Source of the DNA: Novosphingobium sp. ZN18A2
GTDB lineage: Bacteria; Pseudomonadota; Alphaproteobacteria; Sphingomonadales; Sphingomonadaceae
Assembly: GCF_036784765.1 (NCBI RefSeq)
Contig: NZ_CP136651.1
Span: 186,001 to 250,000 of the forward strand
DNA: 64,000 nucleotides
Direction of reading: 5' to 3'
Shown: positions 1 through 8,670 of the stretch, one piece after another
Layout: the number at the start of each line of letters is the position of its first letter
How positions within the stretch are numbered: position 1 is the first letter of the stretch
Notes under the pieces: model-generated
Told to the model about the DNA's origin: nothing
Databases searched by the model: none
What the model saw: the letters and a program-made list of their open reading frames with translations, nothing else
Position numbers and translations under genes: made by a program

Positions 1-206
1 AGCGCGGTAATCACCGCCTCATAGGTGTCGCCGCCCGGCTGGTTGGGATCGGCCCCCACGGGCTTTTCCGACAGGAACCCGTCAAGATAGTCGCGCTTGC
101 GCTCCAGCTTTTCGGCAGGCGATTCGGTCGCGTCTTCAACCTTCGCGCGCGGTGCGGTTTCCACCTTGTCCACTTCCTCGACGGCAAATTTGGGATCGTC
201 GCTCAT
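1..206 (-). CDS. sufT: SufT-like DUF59 (MIP18) Fe-S assembly protein, N-terminal part
   Basis: The gene is cut by the left edge, so only about 68 N-terminal residues are visible, starting MSDDPKFAVEEVD. This stretch is an acidic, lysine-rich leader followed by EKLERKRDYLDGFL and an approach (PGGDTYEAVITA) that in DUF59/SufT proteins of sphingomonads leads into the core domain. The core itself lies outside the window. It is the last visible gene of the suf operon: its ATG overlaps the sufS stop codon by 4 bp, so the two are likely translationally coupled. The family is known to help mature Fe-S proteins. The assignment rests on position and on the leader only. Confidence 0.75.
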   Translation of the reverse strand, partial: MSDDPKFAVEEVDKVETAPRAKVEDATESPAEKLERKRDYLDGFLSEKPVGADPNQPGGDTYEAVITA

Positions 207-1471
207 CCGAATATCCTCCTCGTGCGATCGATGCCTCGGATGAGAGCCTCGATGTCGCTTTCGTCCGAATAGATGCCGAAACTGGCGCGCGCGGTGGCCG
301 GGACGCCAAGGTGGTCCATCAGCGGCTGCGCGCAGTGGTGCCCCGCGCGGATCGCCACGCCTTCCTCGTCCAGGATCGTGCCAAGGTCGTGCGGATGCAC
401 GCTGTCCAGCGCAAAGCTGACGATGCCCGCGGCCTCGTCCGGCCCGAACAGCGTAACCGCGTTGGTCGCGCGCAGCGCATCGCGCGCTTTAGCCACCAAC
501 GCGCGTTCGTGCGCGTCGATGGCTTCCAGCCCGATGTCCGACACGAAATCCACCGCCGCGCCAAAGGCGATCGCCTCCACAATGGCGGGCGTGCCCGCCT
601 CGAAACGCTGCGGGGGCGGCGCATATGTGGTCTTTTCGAAGGTCACGCGGTCGATCATCGCGCCGCCGCCCTGCCACGGCGGCATGGCGGCGAGGATCTC
701 CTCTTTCGCCCAAAGCGCGCCGATGCCGGTCGGCCCGTAAAGCTTGTGCGCCGAAAAGGCATAGAAATCGCAGCCCAACGCCGCCACGTTCACCGGCAGG
801 CGCGGAACGGCCTGGCAGCCGTCGATCAGGATCTTCGCGCCCACGCCGTGCGCAAGGCGCACCGCGCGCTCCACGTCGAGCACAGAGCCGAGCACGTTGG
901 AAACGTGCGCCAGCGCAACCAGCTTGTGCGCCGGGGTAAGCATCGCTTCCGCCGCGTCGAGATCGATCCGCCCGTCCGCCGTCAGCGGGCAGACGTCGAT
1001 TTCTATGCCGGTGCGATCGCGCAGCATCTGCCACGGAACGATGTTGGCGTGATGTTCAAGCGTTGAAAGCAGCACGCGGTCGCCCGCCTTCAGGTTCGCC
1101 GTGCCCCACGTGTTGGCGACAAGGTTGATCGCCTCGGTCGCGCCGCGCGTGAACACCACTTCGCTTTCCGCGCCGCCGATGAAGGCCGCAACCTTCCTGC
1201 GCGCCGCCTCGTAAGCCAGCGTCATTTCGGCCGAGCGGGCATAGACCCCGCGATGCACGGTCGCATAGTCGCGCCCCATCGCGGCCGCCGCCGCGTCGAT
1301 CACCGCTTGTGGCTTCTGGGCGGTGGCGGCGGTGTCTAGGTAGTGCCAGCGGTTGCCATCCGGGGTCAGCAGGCCGGGCCATGTCATGCTGTTTCCGCTC
1401 GTGTCGAGCGCAGTCGGGACGCGCTTCTCGACTGCGCTTGACGCGAACCGAGGGGTGGAGGCTTCCGTCAT
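203..1471 (-). CDS. sufS: SufS cysteine desulfurase (PLP-dependent)
   Basis: Group II cysteine desulfurase, which takes sulfur from L-cysteine as a persulfide for Fe-S cluster assembly by SufBCD. The family hallmarks are clear: the LDTAATAQKP start of the fold (about residue 45), VHRGVY, the PLP-binding lysine in SAHKLYGP (K243) and the persulfide cysteine in RAGHHC (C380). It is 422 aa from the ATG that overlaps the sufD stop by 4 bp. Residues 6-28 are encoded by a REP-like palindrome and match nothing in the family, so the real start may be the in-frame ATG at 1387 (MTWPG, 394 aa). No sufE or sufU is seen in the window. Confidence 0.96.
   Translation of the reverse strand: MTEASTPRFASSAVEKRVPTALDTSGNSMTWPGLLTPDGNRWHYLDTAATAQKPQAVIDAAAAAMGRDYATVHRGVYARSAEMTLAYEAARRKVAAFIGGAESEVVFTRGATEAINLVANTWGTANLKAGDRVLLSTLEHHANIVPWQMLRDRTGIEIDVCPLTADGRIDLDAAEAMLTPAHKLVALAHVSNVLGSVLDVERAVRLAHGVGAKILIDGCQAVPRLPVNVAALGCDFYAFSAHKLYGPTGIGALWAKEEILAAMPPWQGGGAMIDRVTFEKTTYAPPPQRFEAGTPAIVEAIAFGAAVDFVSDIGLEAIDAHERALVAKARDALRATNAVTLFGPDEAAGIVSFALDSVHPHDLGTILDEEGVAIRAGHHCAQPLMDHLGVPATARASFGIYSDESDIEALIRGIDRTRRIFG
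1396..1451. repeat. REP-like palindrome inside the sufS 5' end
   Basis: Imperfect inverted repeat. The left arm is 1396-1416, the loop about 1417-1428 and the right arm 1429-1449, with 17 of 21 positions complementary. The arms share the core GTCGAGCGCAGTCG / CGACTGCGCTTGAC. From memory, this core resembles a dispersed intergenic repeat of sphingomonad genomes. It lies between the sufD stop and the conserved part of SufS. Confidence 0.6.
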
Positions 1472-2220
1472 CCCGCATCCCCCAGAGCTTCCAGCGCCTT
1501 GTCGAGCAACGCGGCGGCTTCGCCCTCGTCGCTCATCGCCTCGAATGCGTCGGCCACGAAAGCGCGGATCAGCAGCTTGCGCGCCGCTTCGGGCGGAAGC
1601 CCGCGCGCCGCCATGTAGAACGCGGCCGCATCGTCCAGCGCGCCGATCGCGGCGCCGTGCGCGCACTTCACGTCGTCGGCGAAGATTTCCAGTTCCGGCT
1701 TGGCGTTGGCGGTGGCGCCCGCTTCCAGCAGCATCGCCTTGAAATTCTGCGCCGCGTCGGTTTTCTGCGCATCGGGCGAAACCTCGATGCGGCCGAGGAA
1801 GTTGCCGGTGGAGCGCCCCCACTGGACCGAGCGCACGACCTGGTTCGATGTCGCGTCCGGCTCCGCATGGAGCACGCGCGTCACGAATTCCTGCGTTCCG
1901 GTGCCGCCCAGCGTCACCCCGCCGAATTCGAAATGCGCACCTTTGGCAAGCCGCACCTCCACTTCCAGCCGCAGGTAATCGGTGCCGGTGTTGATCGCGA
2001 AAATCTCTGCCCGCGCGCCTTCGCCCACGGTCAGGTGAACGCGGTGGAGTTCCGGCCCGGTGCCGTCCAGCACCAGCGTCTTCGCGCGCGTCTCGCCCGG
2101 CGCGAGCGTTACCTCTTTCCAGACGTCGAACGCTTGCGGAGCGAAGGCCGCCAGCGCATCGCCATCGGCATAACGCCAGTCCTCGTCACGCGTGGTGGGA
2201 AGGGTTGCCGCCTCTCTCAC
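1468..2220 (-). CDS. sufD: SufD, Fe-S scaffold subunit
   Basis: SufBD-family protein that pairs with SufB and the ATPase SufC to form the SufBC2D scaffold. At 250 aa it is shorter than E. coli SufD (about 420 aa), as is common in alphaproteobacteria, and keeps mainly the beta-helix core and C-terminal region. Recognisable features are the DEDWRY(A) start motif, a repetitive beta-rich middle, and a C-terminal block with KCAHGAAIGALDDAAAFYMAARG, here seen as VKCAHGAAIGALD followed by the RGLPPEAARKLL helix typical of SufB/SufD. It overlaps sufC by 4 bp upstream and sufS by 4 bp downstream, giving a fully coupled operon. Confidence 0.93.
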   Translation of the reverse strand: MREAATLPTTRDEDWRYADGDALAAFAPQAFDVWKEVTLAPGETRAKTLVLDGTGPELHRVHLTVGEGARAEIFAINTGTDYLRLEVEVRLAKGAHFEFGGVTLGGTGTQEFVTRVLHAEPDATSNQVVRSVQWGRSTGNFLGRIEVSPDAQKTDAAQNFKAMLLEAGATANAKPELEIFADDVKCAHGAAIGALDDAAAFYMAARGLPPEAARKLLIRAFVADAFEAMSDEGEAAALLDKALEALGDAG

Positions 2221-2957
2221 GCCACCGCCTCATAGCCTTCGCGCTCAAGCTCGTGCGCCAGTTCGGGGCCGCCGGACTTCACGATGCGGCCATCCGCAAG
2301 CACGTGCACGAAATCGGGCTTCACGTAGTCGAGCAGCCGCTGGTAGTGCGTGATCAGCAGCACCGCCTTGTCGGGCTTGCGCATGATCGAATTGATCCCT
2401 TCGCCCACCACGCGCAGCGCATCGATGTCGAGGCCGGAGTCGGTCTCGTCCAGAACGGCGAGCTTCGGATCGAGGATGCCCATCTGCACCATCTCGGCGC
2501 GCTTCTTCTCGCCGCCCGAAAAGCCCACGTTCACCGGGCGCTTCAGCATGTCCATGTCAAGCTTGAGCAGCCCCGCCTTCTCGCGCGCGAGCTTCAGGAA
2601 CTCGCCGCCCGAAAGCGCCTCTTCCCCGCGCGTCTTGCGCTGGGCGTTCAGGCTTTCGCGCAGGAACTGCACGAACGAGACGCCGGGGATCTCGACCGGG
2701 TACTGGAAGCCCAGGAACAACCCGGCAGCGGCGCGTTCGTGCGGTTCCATCCCGAACAGGTCCGCACCTTCGAACGTGGCCGAACCGCCGGTCACTTCGT
2801 AGCCGGGCCGCCCGCCGAGCGTATAGCCCAGCGTGGACTTGCCAGCGCCGTTCGGCCCCATGATCGCGTGGACCTCGCCCGCGTTGATGGTGAGCGAAAG
2901 CCCCTTGAGGATCGGCTTGTCGGCAACGTTCGCGGAAAGATTGGTGATTTCTAGCAT
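2217..2957 (-). CDS. sufC: SufC, ATPase of the SufBCD complex
   Basis: ABC-type ATPase that drives conformational change in the SufBCD scaffold; it is cytoplasmic and not a transporter. The 246 aa carry a Walker A at about residues 34-41 (GPNGAGKS), a Q-loop (FQYP), the SufC-type signature FSGGEKKR, a Walker B with the unusual SufC aspartate (LAVLDETDSGLD) and the H-loop (ITHYQR). Length and motifs are standard for SufC. It sits between the DUF559 gene (2 bp gap upstream) and sufD (4 bp overlap). Confidence 0.97.
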   Translation of the reverse strand: MLEITNLSANVADKPILKGLSLTINAGEVHAIMGPNGAGKSTLGYTLGGRPGYEVTGGSATFEGADLFGMEPHERAAAGLFLGFQYPVEIPGVSFVQFLRESLNAQRKTRGEEALSGGEFLKLAREKAGLLKLDMDMLKRPVNVGFSGGEKKRAEMVQMGILDPKLAVLDETDSGLDIDALRVVGEGINSIMRKPDKAVLLITHYQRLLDYVKPDFVHVLADGRIVKSGGPELAHELEREGYEAVA

Positions 2958-2959
2958 GT

Positions 2960-3481
2960 TCAGTCCTGATGCGTGCGGGCCGGGCGGGCGTCGCGCGGGT
3001 TGTGCGCGCGGCCACGGGACGGCCTGGTGTTCTGTCGGGCGCGGCGTTCGTGCCAGCGCGCTTCCATCGCGTCGCGGATATGCGCGGCCGCGCCTTCGGG
3101 ATCGGCGAGCACCTCGGCAGCGGGCAGGCGGAGCACCTGATAGCCCACTTCGGCAAGGCTCTTGTCGCGGGTGGGGGCGTAGGCCGCGTCCTCGTCGCCA
3201 TCGAGTTCGACCACCAGCATCAGCGGCTTGCAGGCGAAGTCGACGATGGCCGAACCGATCACGTCCTGGCGGCGGAAGGTGTAGCCACCGGTATCGACCT
3301 CGCCCAGCGCCTTGTTGAGCGCGGCCTGCGCCTCGGTGGGATGGCGGCGCATCTCGCGCGCACGGTCGTGCAGCACGTCGAGCCGCTTCTCGTCGATCTG
3401 CCAGCCACGCCCCTTCTTCTTGAGGCCGGAGGGCGCATCGTCACTGGGCGCGCGGGTGGAAAGGGTCTTGCGTTCGGTCAT
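2960..3481 (-). CDS. DUF559 (VSR/restriction-like) protein embedded in suf operon
   Basis: A 173-aa protein whose ATG shares one base with the sufB stop (TGATG) and whose stop lies 2 bp before sufC. After a basic leader, residues about 30-140 match the DUF559 endonuclease-like fold: RAREMRRHPTEAQ, a YTFRRQDVIG segment, IVDFACKPLMLVVELDGDE (the acidic core expected of PD-(D/E)xK-type folds) and a VLRLPAAEVLADP ending. The C-terminus is low-complexity and Arg-rich. The family is related to Vsr mismatch endonucleases, but its role in Fe-S assembly is unknown. Position implies co-expression with sufBC; whether it works with them is open. Confidence 0.85.
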   Translation of the reverse strand: MTERKTLSTRAPSDDAPSGLKKKGRGWQIDEKRLDVLHDRAREMRRHPTEAQAALNKALGEVDTGGYTFRRQDVIGSAIVDFACKPLMLVVELDGDEDAAYAPTRDKSLAEVGYQVLRLPAAEVLADPEGAAAHIRDAMEARWHERRARQNTRPSRGRAHNPRDARPARTHQD

Positions 3482-4974
3482 CACCCCACGCTCCCTTCCA
3501 GAGAGATCGCGAGCAGCTTCTGCGCTTCCACGGCAAATTCCATCGGCAGTTCCTTGAGCACTTCCTTGGCGAAGCCGTTGACGATCAGCGCCACCGCCGC
3601 TTCCTGGTCCAGCCCGCGCTGCATCGCGTAGAACAACTGGTCGTCGCTGATCTTGCTGGTGGTCGCTTCGTGCTCGATCTGCGCAGAGGGGTTCTTCACT
3701 TCGATATAGGGCACGGTGTGCGCACCGCACCTGTCGCCCAGCAGCAGCGAATCGCACTGGGTGAAGTTGCGCACGCCCTCTGCATTGGGGCCGACGCGCA
3801 CCAGCCCGCGATAGGTGTTGTTCGACTTGCCCGCGCTGATGCCCTTGGAAACGATGGTGGAACGGCTGCGCTTGCCGTTGTGGATCATCTTCGTGCCGGT
3901 ATCGGCCTGCTGGCGGTTGTTGGTGACCGCGACGGAATAGAACTCGCCCACCGAATCCTCGCCATTCAGCACGCAGCTGGGATACTTCCACGTAATCGCG
4001 CTGCCGGTTTCAACCTGCGTCCAGCTGACCTTGCTGCGCTTGCCCTGGCACAGCGCCCGCTTGGTGACGAAGTTGTAGATGCCGCCCTTGCCCTCGGCAT
4101 CGCCGGGATACCAGTTCTGCACCGTGGAATACTTGATCTCCGCATCGTCGAGCGCGACCAGTTCCACCACGGCGGCGTGAAGCTGGTTTTCATCACGCTG
4201 CGGGGCGGTGCAGCCTTCGAGGTAGGAAACGTAGGCGCCCTTGTCCGCCACGATCAGCGTGCGTTCGAACTGGCCGGTATTCTCCGCATTGATGCGGAAA
4301 TAGGTGGAGAGCTCCATCGGGCAGCGCACGCCTTCGGGCACGTAAACGAAGGTGCCGTCGGAAAAGACCGCGCAATTCAACGCCGCGAAATAGTTGTCGT
4401 GCTGCGGCACGACGCGGCCCAGCCACTTTTTCACAAGATCGGGATATTCGCGGATCGCTTCGCTGATCGAACGGAAGATCACGCCCGCGCTTTCCAGCTC
4501 CTTGCGGAATGTGGTGGCGACCGAAACGCTGTCAAACACCGCGTCCACCGCCACCTTACGCGCGCCTTCCACGCCCGCCAGCACTTCCTGCTCTGCAATC
4601 GGGATGCCCAGCTTGTCGTAAACCGCCTTGATATCGGGATCGAGTTCGTCGAGCGATTCGAGCTTCTTCTTCGGCTTGGGCGCGGCGTAGTAATAGGCGT
4701 CCTGATAATCGATCGGCGGCACGTCCAGCTTCGCCCAGTCGGGCGGCGTCATCGTCAGCCAGTGACGATAGGCCTTCAGGCGCCATTCCAGCATCCATTC
4801 GGGCTCACCCTTCTTGGCGCTGATGAATCGCACGGTGTCTTCGCTCAACCCCTTGGGCGCGAATTCCTGGTCGATCTCGGCCGACCAGCCGTGCTCGTAC
4901 GTCTCAAGCTTCTGCGCGGCTTCGCGCGCGGCGCGGTCGGTAATGCCGTCGGTCAGTTCCACATCTTCACTCAT
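3481..4974 (-). CDS. sufB: SufB, Fe-S cluster scaffold
   Basis: Core scaffold of the SUF pathway (497 aa, normal length). It has the N-terminal helical domain ([18 protein letters not shown]), the [14 protein letters not shown] motif, the [14 protein letters not shown] segment, and the beta-helix with [22 protein letters not shown]. The conserved cysteine/glutamate region around [12 protein letters not shown] is followed by the C-terminal [18 protein letters not shown] block found in every SufB. It is the first structural gene after the Rrf2 regulator, with a 1-bp gap, and shares one base with the following DUF559 gene. Confidence 0.98.
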   Translation of the reverse strand: MSEDVELTDGITDRAAREAAQKLETYEHGWSAEIDQEFAPKGLSEDTVRFISAKKGEPEWMLEWRLKAYRHWLTMTPPDWAKLDVPPIDYQDAYYYAAPKPKKKLESLDELDPDIKAVYDKLGIPIAEQEVLAGVEGARKVAVDAVFDSVSVATTFRKELESAGVIFRSISEAIREYPDLVKKWLGRVVPQHDNYFAALNCAVFSDGTFVYVPEGVRCPMELSTYFRINAENTGQFERTLIVADKGAYVSYLEGCTAPQRDENQLHAAVVELVALDDAEIKYSTVQNWYPGDAEGKGGIYNFVTKRALCQGKRSKVSWTQVETGSAITWKYPSCVLNGEDSVGEFYSVAVTNNRQQADTGTKMIHNGKRSRSTIVSKGISAGKSNNTYRGLVRVGPNAEGVRNFTQCDSLLLGDRCGAHTVPYIEVKNPSAQIEHEATTSKISDDQLFYAMQRGLDQEAAVALIVNGFAKEVLKELPMEFAVEAQKLLAISLEGSVG

Positions 4975-4975
4975 G

Positions 4976-5419
4976 TCAGATCCCGCTCGTTTCGAGCATT
5001 CCGGTTTGTCCCGGAGTTGGCGGCGCGGCGAGGTCGCTCAGCGCGATGCCGGCGAGCGCGGCGCGCAGCGCGTTGTTCACTTGCGGCCAGTGCGGACGAA
5101 CAGTGCAGCAATCTTCCACCGAACAATCGTGCCCGCCTTCTGTGCAGGCGGAAAGCGCGATCGGCCCTTCCACCGCTTCCACGATATCGGCGAGGCTGAT
5201 TGCCGCCGCCGGGCGCGCCAGCTTCAGTCCGCCGCGCGCACCGCGCGTGGAATTGAGCAGGCCGGCGGTGGCAAGCTTGCTGACCAGCTTCTGCACGGTC
5301 GGCGCGGGCAGGCCGGTTTCGTCGGCCAGCTGCGCGGCATTGACGCGCACCCCGCCACAATGCCGGGCGGCGGCGCTCATCGTCACCACTGCATAGTCTG
5401 CCATGCTTGAAAGCCGCAT
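4976..5419 (-). CDS. Rrf2-family Fe-S-sensing regulator of the suf operon
   Basis: A 147-aa winged-helix regulator, first gene of the operon. The start [11 protein letters not shown] is typical of Rrf2 proteins, so the ATG at 5419 is preferred to an upstream in-frame one. The HTH region contains [25 protein letters not shown], then the wing [11 protein letters not shown]. Four cysteines in the pattern C-x6-C-x4-CC ([15 protein letters not shown]) could ligate a [2Fe-2S] cluster as in IscR/SufR. The likely role is feedback control of suf expression by Fe-S status. The 25-bp dyad at 5468-5492 is a candidate operator. Confidence 0.93.
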   Translation of the reverse strand: MRLSSMADYAVVTMSAAARHCGGVRVNAAQLADETGLPAPTVQKLVSKLATAGLLNSTRGARGGLKLARPAAAISLADIVEAVEGPIALSACTEGGHDCSVEDCCTVRPHWPQVNNALRAALAGIALSDLAAPPTPGQTGMLETSGI

Positions 5420-5467
5420 CGCGCGAACCCGCCTTCGGTTTGCTCCGGTAAAAACCGGCAGGCCCGT

Positions 5468-5492
5468 TAATCGGACCATTCCATTCCGATTA
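5468..5492. promoter_or_regulatory. 25-bp dyad, candidate operator of the suf operon
   Basis: Perfect 8-bp inverted repeats TAATCGGA (5468-5475) and TCCGATTA (5485-5492) are separated by 9 bp, about 50 bp upstream of the Rrf2 gene. The overall 25-bp length equals that of IscR type-1 sites, although the sequence differs. Autoregulation by the adjacent Rrf2 protein is inference. A small hairpin (CCGGT-AAAA-ACCGG, about 5444-5457) lies between it and the start codon. Confidence 0.6.
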
Positions 5493-5521
5493 TCTATTCA
5501 TGAAGGCGCATAAACGCAAGG

Positions 5522-6517
5522 TCAGTCCGGCACTTTCCGTTCGAAATCCGGGGGCAGGCCCGCGTAGCGCGGCCTGGTTTCGCGGTAATGACGCAAGGCC
5601 AGAAGCTCTGTAAGAAGCGGCGTATCGCTTTCACCCAGCCGCGAAGGCGTGCGGCCCACGAACAGGCGGATTTCGCGAATCATGTGCGGCTGGTCGTAAA
5701 ACGCGTTTTCGATGCGCACGATCTCTTCCGGCCCGGTTTCCGGGTCCGCCAGCAGCGCGGCGGCGCGAAAGGCGCGATACTTGCGGGCAAGCTGCTTTGG
5801 CGGAAGGCCGAAATACTGGTGGATCAGGCGCTGCAGCTGGCGCCGCGAATAGAGCGCACGGTCGGCAAGATCCTCAACCTTGGGCGAAAGCGATTCGCTC
5901 ATCCATTGCGTCGTCAGATCGATCAGCCGCACGTGCGGCTCCGGCACGGGCCTGATCGCCGCGGCCAATGTTTCGCTGGCGATCTCCGCCAGGTCGGCGG
6001 CAGAGGCGTCGCCGCGGTCATATCGGCGCACCAGATCCTCTCCCAGCCGGGCGAACGCCTCTCCCATCACCGCGCCGGCATCGTACATCCGGTTGCCGTG
6101 GTCCGCCGCGGAGAGGCCGGAAAGCGCTGCCCAGCCAAGCGGGGTCAGTGTGGCCGCAAAGGCGTGCCACGGCCCGTCTATCAGCAGGGGCGATGCTTCG
6201 GTCTGCGGCGTCAGCAGGTTGATTCGGCTGCTTTTCGCGATCTCTCCGCCGGGCAGGTGGATTTCCCCCGTGCCGCGCAGGAATGCGATGACCAGCCCCA
6301 TGCCCGCCGCCTGGATATCGGCGATATGCGGCTCGTCGCAGCGCAGCAGCACATACCTGAGGACAAAGGGTTCGAGCGCGGCGGGCGGAGCGACATATTG
6401 GAAATCGATAAGCGAACGGCGGACCAACGCATGATTGACCGCGCCATGCGCGGCTTGCGTCTTTCCATCCGATTTGGCGAACGTCCCCGACCCGTCCGCT
6501 TCGCTTCCCGAATCCAT
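5522..6517 (-). CDS. AraC-family transcriptional regulator
   Basis: A 331-aa protein with a variable N-terminal sensing region and a C-terminal AraC-type double HTH. The HTH begins around residue 220 (VEDLADRALYSRRQLQRL) and continues through HQYFGLPPKQLARKYRAFRAA and a degenerate second HTH (AFYDQPHMIREIRLFVGRTPSRL). The N-terminal half (AAGMGLVIAFLRG and following) looks like a small cupin-type domain, as in many AraC proteins of unknown ligand. It is transcribed toward the suf operon and ends about 100 bp before the Rrf2 gene. Its regulon cannot be inferred. Confidence 0.88.
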   Translation of the reverse strand: MDSGSEADGSGTFAKSDGKTQAAHGAVNHALVRRSLIDFQYVAPPAALEPFVLRYVLLRCDEPHIADIQAAGMGLVIAFLRGTGEIHLPGGEIAKSSRINLLTPQTEASPLLIDGPWHAFAATLTPLGWAALSGLSAADHGNRMYDAGAVMGEAFARLGEDLVRRYDRGDASAADLAEIASETLAAAIRPVPEPHVRLIDLTTQWMSESLSPKVEDLADRALYSRRQLQRLIHQYFGLPPKQLARKYRAFRAAALLADPETGPEEIVRIENAFYDQPHMIREIRLFVGRTPSRLGESDTPLLTELLALRHYRETRPRYAGLPPDFERKVPD

Positions 6518-6599
6518 CTTTATCCGTTCATTTGCCCCGCACGCCCGTCCACCAACGTGAATCCTGTGTTATCCGCGCAAATATCGCAAGTCGCGCATA

Positions 6600-6638
6600 T
6601 AAAAAAAGGGCGGCCTGTCGCGTTTGGGACAGGCCGCC
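6600..6638 (-). terminator. Rho-independent terminator (minus strand)
   Basis: An 11-bp perfect stem, GGCGGCCTGTC (6609-6619) with GACAGGCCGCC (6628-6638), has an 8-nt loop. On the minus strand it is followed directly by seven T residues (6601-6607 read as A on the plus strand). No protein gene on that strand lies just upstream, which is why a small RNA is suspected. Confidence 0.85.
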
Positions 6639-6719
6639 TTGAAGTGGAGAACTCGACACATCGCTGCACCGAGCCCTTCGGGTCGCAACACTGTCCTTAA
6701 AGGTCGATCCGATTCGGGA
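6600..6719 (-). ncRNA. Candidate small RNA with intrinsic terminator
   Basis: The roughly 350-bp gap between the AraC gene and the gamma-glutamyltransferase gene (6518-6867) has no convincing protein gene, but it ends a minus-strand transcript at a strong terminator (6600-6638). A TACAAT-like -10 element on the minus strand (6720-6725) would start an RNA of about 110 nt. The predicted RNA has a small CCC-GAA-GGG hairpin, a single-stranded CU-rich segment (UUCUCCACUUC) that could pair with ribosome-binding sites, and the terminator stem. No -35 match is clear. Family unknown. Confidence 0.45.
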
Positions 6720-6867
6720 ATTGTATGGATTCGACAAAATGACCGTTTCGCACACAACTTTGCGTCCGCGCCTGTGACGAAACCGATTAGATTTGTTTAA
6801 CTTTTGCTACAATCGTGTGCCATTCCGGGATTGCCGCGGCGCAGCATTCTCCCTAGCTTCGGCGCCC

Positions 6868-8670
6868 ATGAACATCCGTCCGCTCGCGCTCTCTGCGCTT
6901 CTCCTCGCCTCTGCCTGCGCGCAGGTTCCCGCATCGCAAACCGCACCGGCAACGGCCCCGCCGGTTGCCACCCAGGCAGCCGCCAACGAAAACCCGCAAG
7001 CCGGTGCCGCCATGGTTTCCGCGGCCGACCCGCGCGCTGCGGCGGCGGGCGTGGAAATGTTGCGGCTGGGCGGCAACGCCACCGACGCGGCAATCGCAAC
7101 GATGCTGGCGCTGAACGTGGTGGAACCGCAGAATTCGGGCATCGGCGGCGGCGGTTTCTGGGTGCGCCACGACGGGAAGTCCGGCGCGCTTTCCACTATC
7201 GACGGCCGCGAGAGCGCACCGGCCGCCGCCACGCCCGACTGGTTCTTCGGCGCGGACGGCAAGCCCATGCCGTTCCGGCAACTGGCCATCGGCGGCCGCA
7301 GCGCGGGCGTTCCCGGCGCGGTGGCGATGATGGCAAAGGCCCACGCCGAGCACGGCAAGCTTCCGTGGGCGACGCTGTTCGGCCCGGCAATCGCGCTGGC
7401 GCGTAACGGCTTTGCCGTCAGCGCGCGGATGCACAACGGCCTCAACCTCTATGGCCGCCACGTCGTCGGCTGGGCGAAACAGGTCTATTTCGAGCCCGAT
7501 GGCGACGCTGTGGCCGAGGGCAAGATGCTGAAACTGCCCGCGTTGGCCGATACGCTGGAACGGCTGGCGAAGGGCGGGCCGGACGTGTTCTACAAGGGAG
7601 AAAACCCGCAGAAGATCGCCACCGCGCTCGATACCGCGGCGACCAATCCGTCGAAGATGACCGCCGCCGATATCGAAGGCTACAAGGCGATTGACCGCGC
7701 GCCGGTTTGCGAAACCTATCGCAAATACAAGGTGTGCGGCATGGGGCCGCCGTCATCGGGCGGGATCACCGTGCTGATGATCCTGAAGCAGCTGGAACGC
7801 TTCGACCTGCACGCGCTGGGGAGCAAATCCCCGGTTGCCTGGCACCTGATCGCCGATTCGGAACGGCTCGCCTATGCCGACCGCAACATGTACATCGGCG
7901 ATCCCGGCTATGTCAGCGTGCCGGTGAAGGGTCTTCTGGACCCGACCTATCTCGCCAGCCGGTCTGCCCTGATCTCTCCCGATCACATGCTCGCCTCGAT
8001 CGAGGCCGGCCATCCCGCCGGGGCGCCGAAGCGGGCCAAGGTTCCGTACAAGGACGATCCGGGCACAACCGACCTTGCCGTGGCCGACGCCGCCGGGGAC
8101 GTGGTTTCCGTGACGACCACGATCAACGGCTATTTCGGATCGGGCATCGCGGTCGACGGCTATATGCTCAACAACGAGCTTCCCGATTTCGACGCCAACC
8201 CGTCGCCGGACGGATACCTTGCCGCCAACGCCGTGGCTGGCGGCAAGCGCCCGCGCAGCTCGATGGCGCCCACCATCGTCTATGGCCCTGACGGCAAGGT
8301 GCGCCTTGCCATCGGCGCGGCGGGCGGGGCGACGATCATCTGCCAGGTCGCCAAGGCGATCATCGGCGTGATAGACTGGGACATGACCGCGCAGCAGGCG
8401 ATCGCCACGGGGCTGATCTTCGCGCCGTCGACCAAATTCGCCGTTGTAGAGCAGGGCAGCGACCTTGAACCGCTGGTTCCCGCGCTCAGGGCGATGGGCG
8501 AGGATATCAAGGTCGCGCCGCTGGGACTGAAGGCCAACGCGGTGGAACGGGTGAACGGCAAATGGGTCGGCGCGGCCGATCCGCGCAGCGAAGGCGTGGC
8601 GATGGACACCGCCGGCAACGTGACGCAGATCGTGCGCCGGTCCAACAGCCTGAACGGCGCGCACGAATGA
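6868..8670 (+). CDS. ggt: Gamma-glutamyltransferase (GGT), exported lipoprotein-like
   Basis: A 600-aa GGT that hydrolyses or transfers the gamma-glutamyl group of glutathione in the periplasm. The ATG at 6868 gives a signal peptide ending LLLASAC, a plausible lipobox with C17. The large-subunit motif NSGIGGGGFW and the DGRESAP region are present. Autoproteolysis should occur before T400 in the DPGTTDLAV motif, giving a small subunit of about 200 aa with TTTINGYFGSG and the oxyanion-type GGKRPRSSMAPTIV motif. It stands alone between the AraC/sRNA region and an acyl-CoA ligase. Confidence 0.95.
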   Translation: MNIRPLALSALLLASACAQVPASQTAPATAPPVATQAAANENPQAGAAMVSAADPRAAAAGVEMLRLGGNATDAAIATMLALNVVEPQNSGIGGGGFWVRHDGKSGALSTIDGRESAPAAATPDWFFGADGKPMPFRQLAIGGRSAGVPGAVAMMAKAHAEHGKLPWATLFGPAIALARNGFAVSARMHNGLNLYGRHVVGWAKQVYFEPDGDAVAEGKMLKLPALADTLERLAKGGPDVFYKGENPQKIATALDTAATNPSKMTAADIEGYKAIDRAPVCETYRKYKVCGMGPPSSGGITVLMILKQLERFDLHALGSKSPVAWHLIADSERLAYADRNMYIGDPGYVSVPVKGLLDPTYLASRSALISPDHMLASIEAGHPAGAPKRAKVPYKDDPGTTDLAVADAAGDVVSVTTTINGYFGSGIAVDGYMLNNELPDFDANPSPDGYLAANAVAGGKRPRSSMAPTIVYGPDGKVRLAIGAAGGATIICQVAKAIIGVIDWDMTAQQAIATGLIFAPSTKFAVVEQGSDLEPLVPALRAMGEDIKVAPLGLKANAVERVNGKWVGAADPRSEGVAMDTAGNVTQIVRRSNSLNGAHE

